In this document: piece by piece, positions 5,862 to 6,215 of the stretch
Layout of the letters: every line of letters starts with the position of its first letter
Position numbering within the stretch: position 1 is the first letter of the stretch
Assembly: GCA_030599055.1 (NCBI GenBank)
Contig: JAUVOS010000153.1
Location: 1-6,215 of the forward strand
Direction: 5' to 3'
DNA length: 6,215 nt
Origin: Lutibacter sp.
GTDB taxonomy: Bacteria > Bacteroidota > Bacteroidia > Flavobacteriales > Flavobacteriaceae
Position numbers and translations under genes: made by a program
The notes under the pieces: model-generated
The model's input: the letters and a program-made list of their open reading frames with translations, nothing else
Databases searched by the model: none
What the model was told of the DNA's origin: nothing

Positions 5862-5895
5862 TTGACAATATTTTAAGTGTAATAAAATATATTTG
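5862..5895 (+). promoter_or_regulatory. Bacteroidota-type promoter in front of a non-coding region
   Basis: TTGAC at 5862-5866 (-33 type) and TATATTTG at 5888-5895 (exact TAnnTTTG) are separated by 23 bp, at the upper end of the usual range. Transcription would start near 5899-5902, on the + strand, away from DUF1599. It is the only promoter in the window with both elements well matched, and no ORF follows it directly. Confidence 0.6.
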
Positions 5896-5898
5896 TTA

Positions 5899-6125
5899 GG
5901 CGAAAGCCAATAAGGTAGGATGGTTTAACCTGTCTGCCAGCAAGAAAGTACCCCGATTCTCTGCATCGGAATATAGGTTTCAGTCACAATAGTTATCGGG
6001 ATGCCTTGAGGTTATTAACATAACGATAATTAACCTAAATTGGGCTGGATTGTAATTAGCTATGAATGAAAGTCTTACGTCTTTTCGTCTTATGCCCGTT
6101 GGGTTAATAAATACCATTTATTGGT
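5899..6125 (+). ncRNA. Candidate structured non-coding RNA (unassigned; 6S-like RNA to be tested)
   Basis: After the promoter at 5862-5895 there are about 230 nt without a credible ORF. The ends are complementary and collinear. CCAATAA 5907-5913 pairs with TTATTGG 6118-6124, GGTA 5914-5917 with TACC 6112-6115 (2-nt bulge), and TTAACC 5925-5930 with GGTTAA 6102-6107. Inside are hairpins CCGAT 5953-5957/ATCGG 5965-5969 and AGGTTA 6009-6014/TAACCT 6031-6036, and possible helices CCAGC 5937-5941/GCTGG 6044-6048 or GGGC 6042-6045/GCCC 6094-6097. A GGC-GAAA-GCC mini-hairpin (5899-5908) sits at the predicted 5' end. The 3' end is uncertain and could extend to the 6145-6160 hairpin. It might be a 6S-type RNA, a leader of the gene at 6197, or decayed REP-like palindromes. 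I recognise no riboswitch, tmRNA, SRP or RNase P core. Confidence 0.42.
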
Positions 6126-6144
6126 CTCAAAAATAGTTAAAACT

Positions 6145-6160
6145 ATGCACTTTAGTGCAT
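6145..6160. promoter_or_regulatory. 16-bp perfect palindrome: operator or weak terminator
   Basis: ATGCACTTTAGTGCAT has 7-bp arms around TT, or a 6-bp hairpin with a TTTA loop. It lies 25 bp upstream of the -7 element at 6185. A second small inverted repeat, ATAGTT/AACTAT (6133-6146), abuts it. The symmetry and position suit a dimeric regulator's site. The following TTCGCTTT makes it at best a poor intrinsic terminator for the upstream RNA. Confidence 0.4.
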
Positions 6161-6184
6161 TTCGCTTTCAGCTTCTAAAAATGT

Positions 6185-6192
6185 TATCTTTG
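6185..6192 (+). promoter_or_regulatory. -7 promoter element directly before the right-edge gene
   Basis: TATCTTTG is an exact TAnnTTTG match only 4 bp before the ATG at 6197. Transcription would begin at or next to the start codon. The -33 region near 6160-6164 (TTTCG) is a poor match. Confidence 0.55.
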
Positions 6193-6196
6193 TCCT

Positions 6197-6215
6197 ATGT
6201 CAACACAGAGAACAA
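6197..6215 (+). CDS. Start of an unidentified gene, cut by the window edge
   Basis: ATG 6197-6199 opens a frame reading MSTQRT to the end of the window with no stop. The support is its position just after a perfect -7 element and its divergent placement relative to DUF1599. Six residues are too few to name a family. Confidence 0.4.

Noticed and set aside
5896..6196. Retron ncRNA (complementary ends resembling a1/a2) before a reverse transcriptase
   Set aside because: No reverse transcriptase is visible in the window, the six visible residues of the next gene do not indicate one, and no long msd-type hairpin is present.
5896..6196. Known riboswitch, tmRNA, SRP RNA or RNase P RNA
   Set aside because: I could not find the conserved cores of cobalamin, TPP or SRP domain IV elements, the tRNA-like T-arm of tmRNA, or the RNase P core.

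Overview
The window looks like chromosomal DNA of a low-GC Bacteroidota, most likely a Flavobacteriia/Flavobacteriaceae member. The evidence is AT-rich codon use, several matches to the Bacteroidota -7 promoter element TAnnTTTG (905-912, 3076-3083, 5888-5895, 6185-6192), weak Shine-Dalgarno signals, and families typical of the group: a DUF1684 lipoprotein, a DUF1599 protein and a BT_3928-type DoxX/MauE protein. No tRNA, rRNA, CRISPR array or phage module is visible.

Left part (1-931). The window opens in the last 59 codons of a cobalamin-dependent acyl-CoA mutase (methylmalonyl-CoA mutase family). Directly after its stop lies a REP-type palindrome, then an intact Y1/HUH transposase of the REP-associated type (RAYT, 257-826), then a second palindrome that shares an exact 18-bp core with the first. 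This is a self-contained REP/RAYT cassette.

Middle part (932-3736). A small MscS mechanosensitive channel gene (+) converges on a 12-helix MFS transporter gene (-). The MFS gene is divergent from a DUF1684 lipoprotein gene (+), which in turn converges on crcB.

Right part (3737-5815, minus strand). Transcription would run DUF1599 protein -> DoxX/MauE-like membrane protein with a thioredoxin-like C-terminal domain -> CrcB/FluC fluoride channel. The first two genes overlap by 17 bp. The overlap consists of a tandem repeat with 7-bp periodicity, which now supplies the first ~17 codons of the DoxX-like protein. Between the DoxX-like gene and crcB are two further tandem repeats: five perfect copies of a 14-bp GC-rich unit, and five copies of a 9-bp unit ending next to the crcB start codon. 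No fluoride riboswitch is recognisable.

Right edge (5816-6215). The 381 bp upstream of DUF1599 contain a good promoter (5862-5895) but no credible ORF. The promoter is followed by about 230 nt whose two ends are complementary over two collinear helices, which suggests a structured non-coding RNA. A 16-bp palindrome and a perfect -7 element then precede a reading frame starting at 6197 and cut by the window edge. That gene would have almost no 5' leader. The candidate RNA and the repeat-built gene junctions are the least ordinary parts of the window; the protein-coding genes are conventional.
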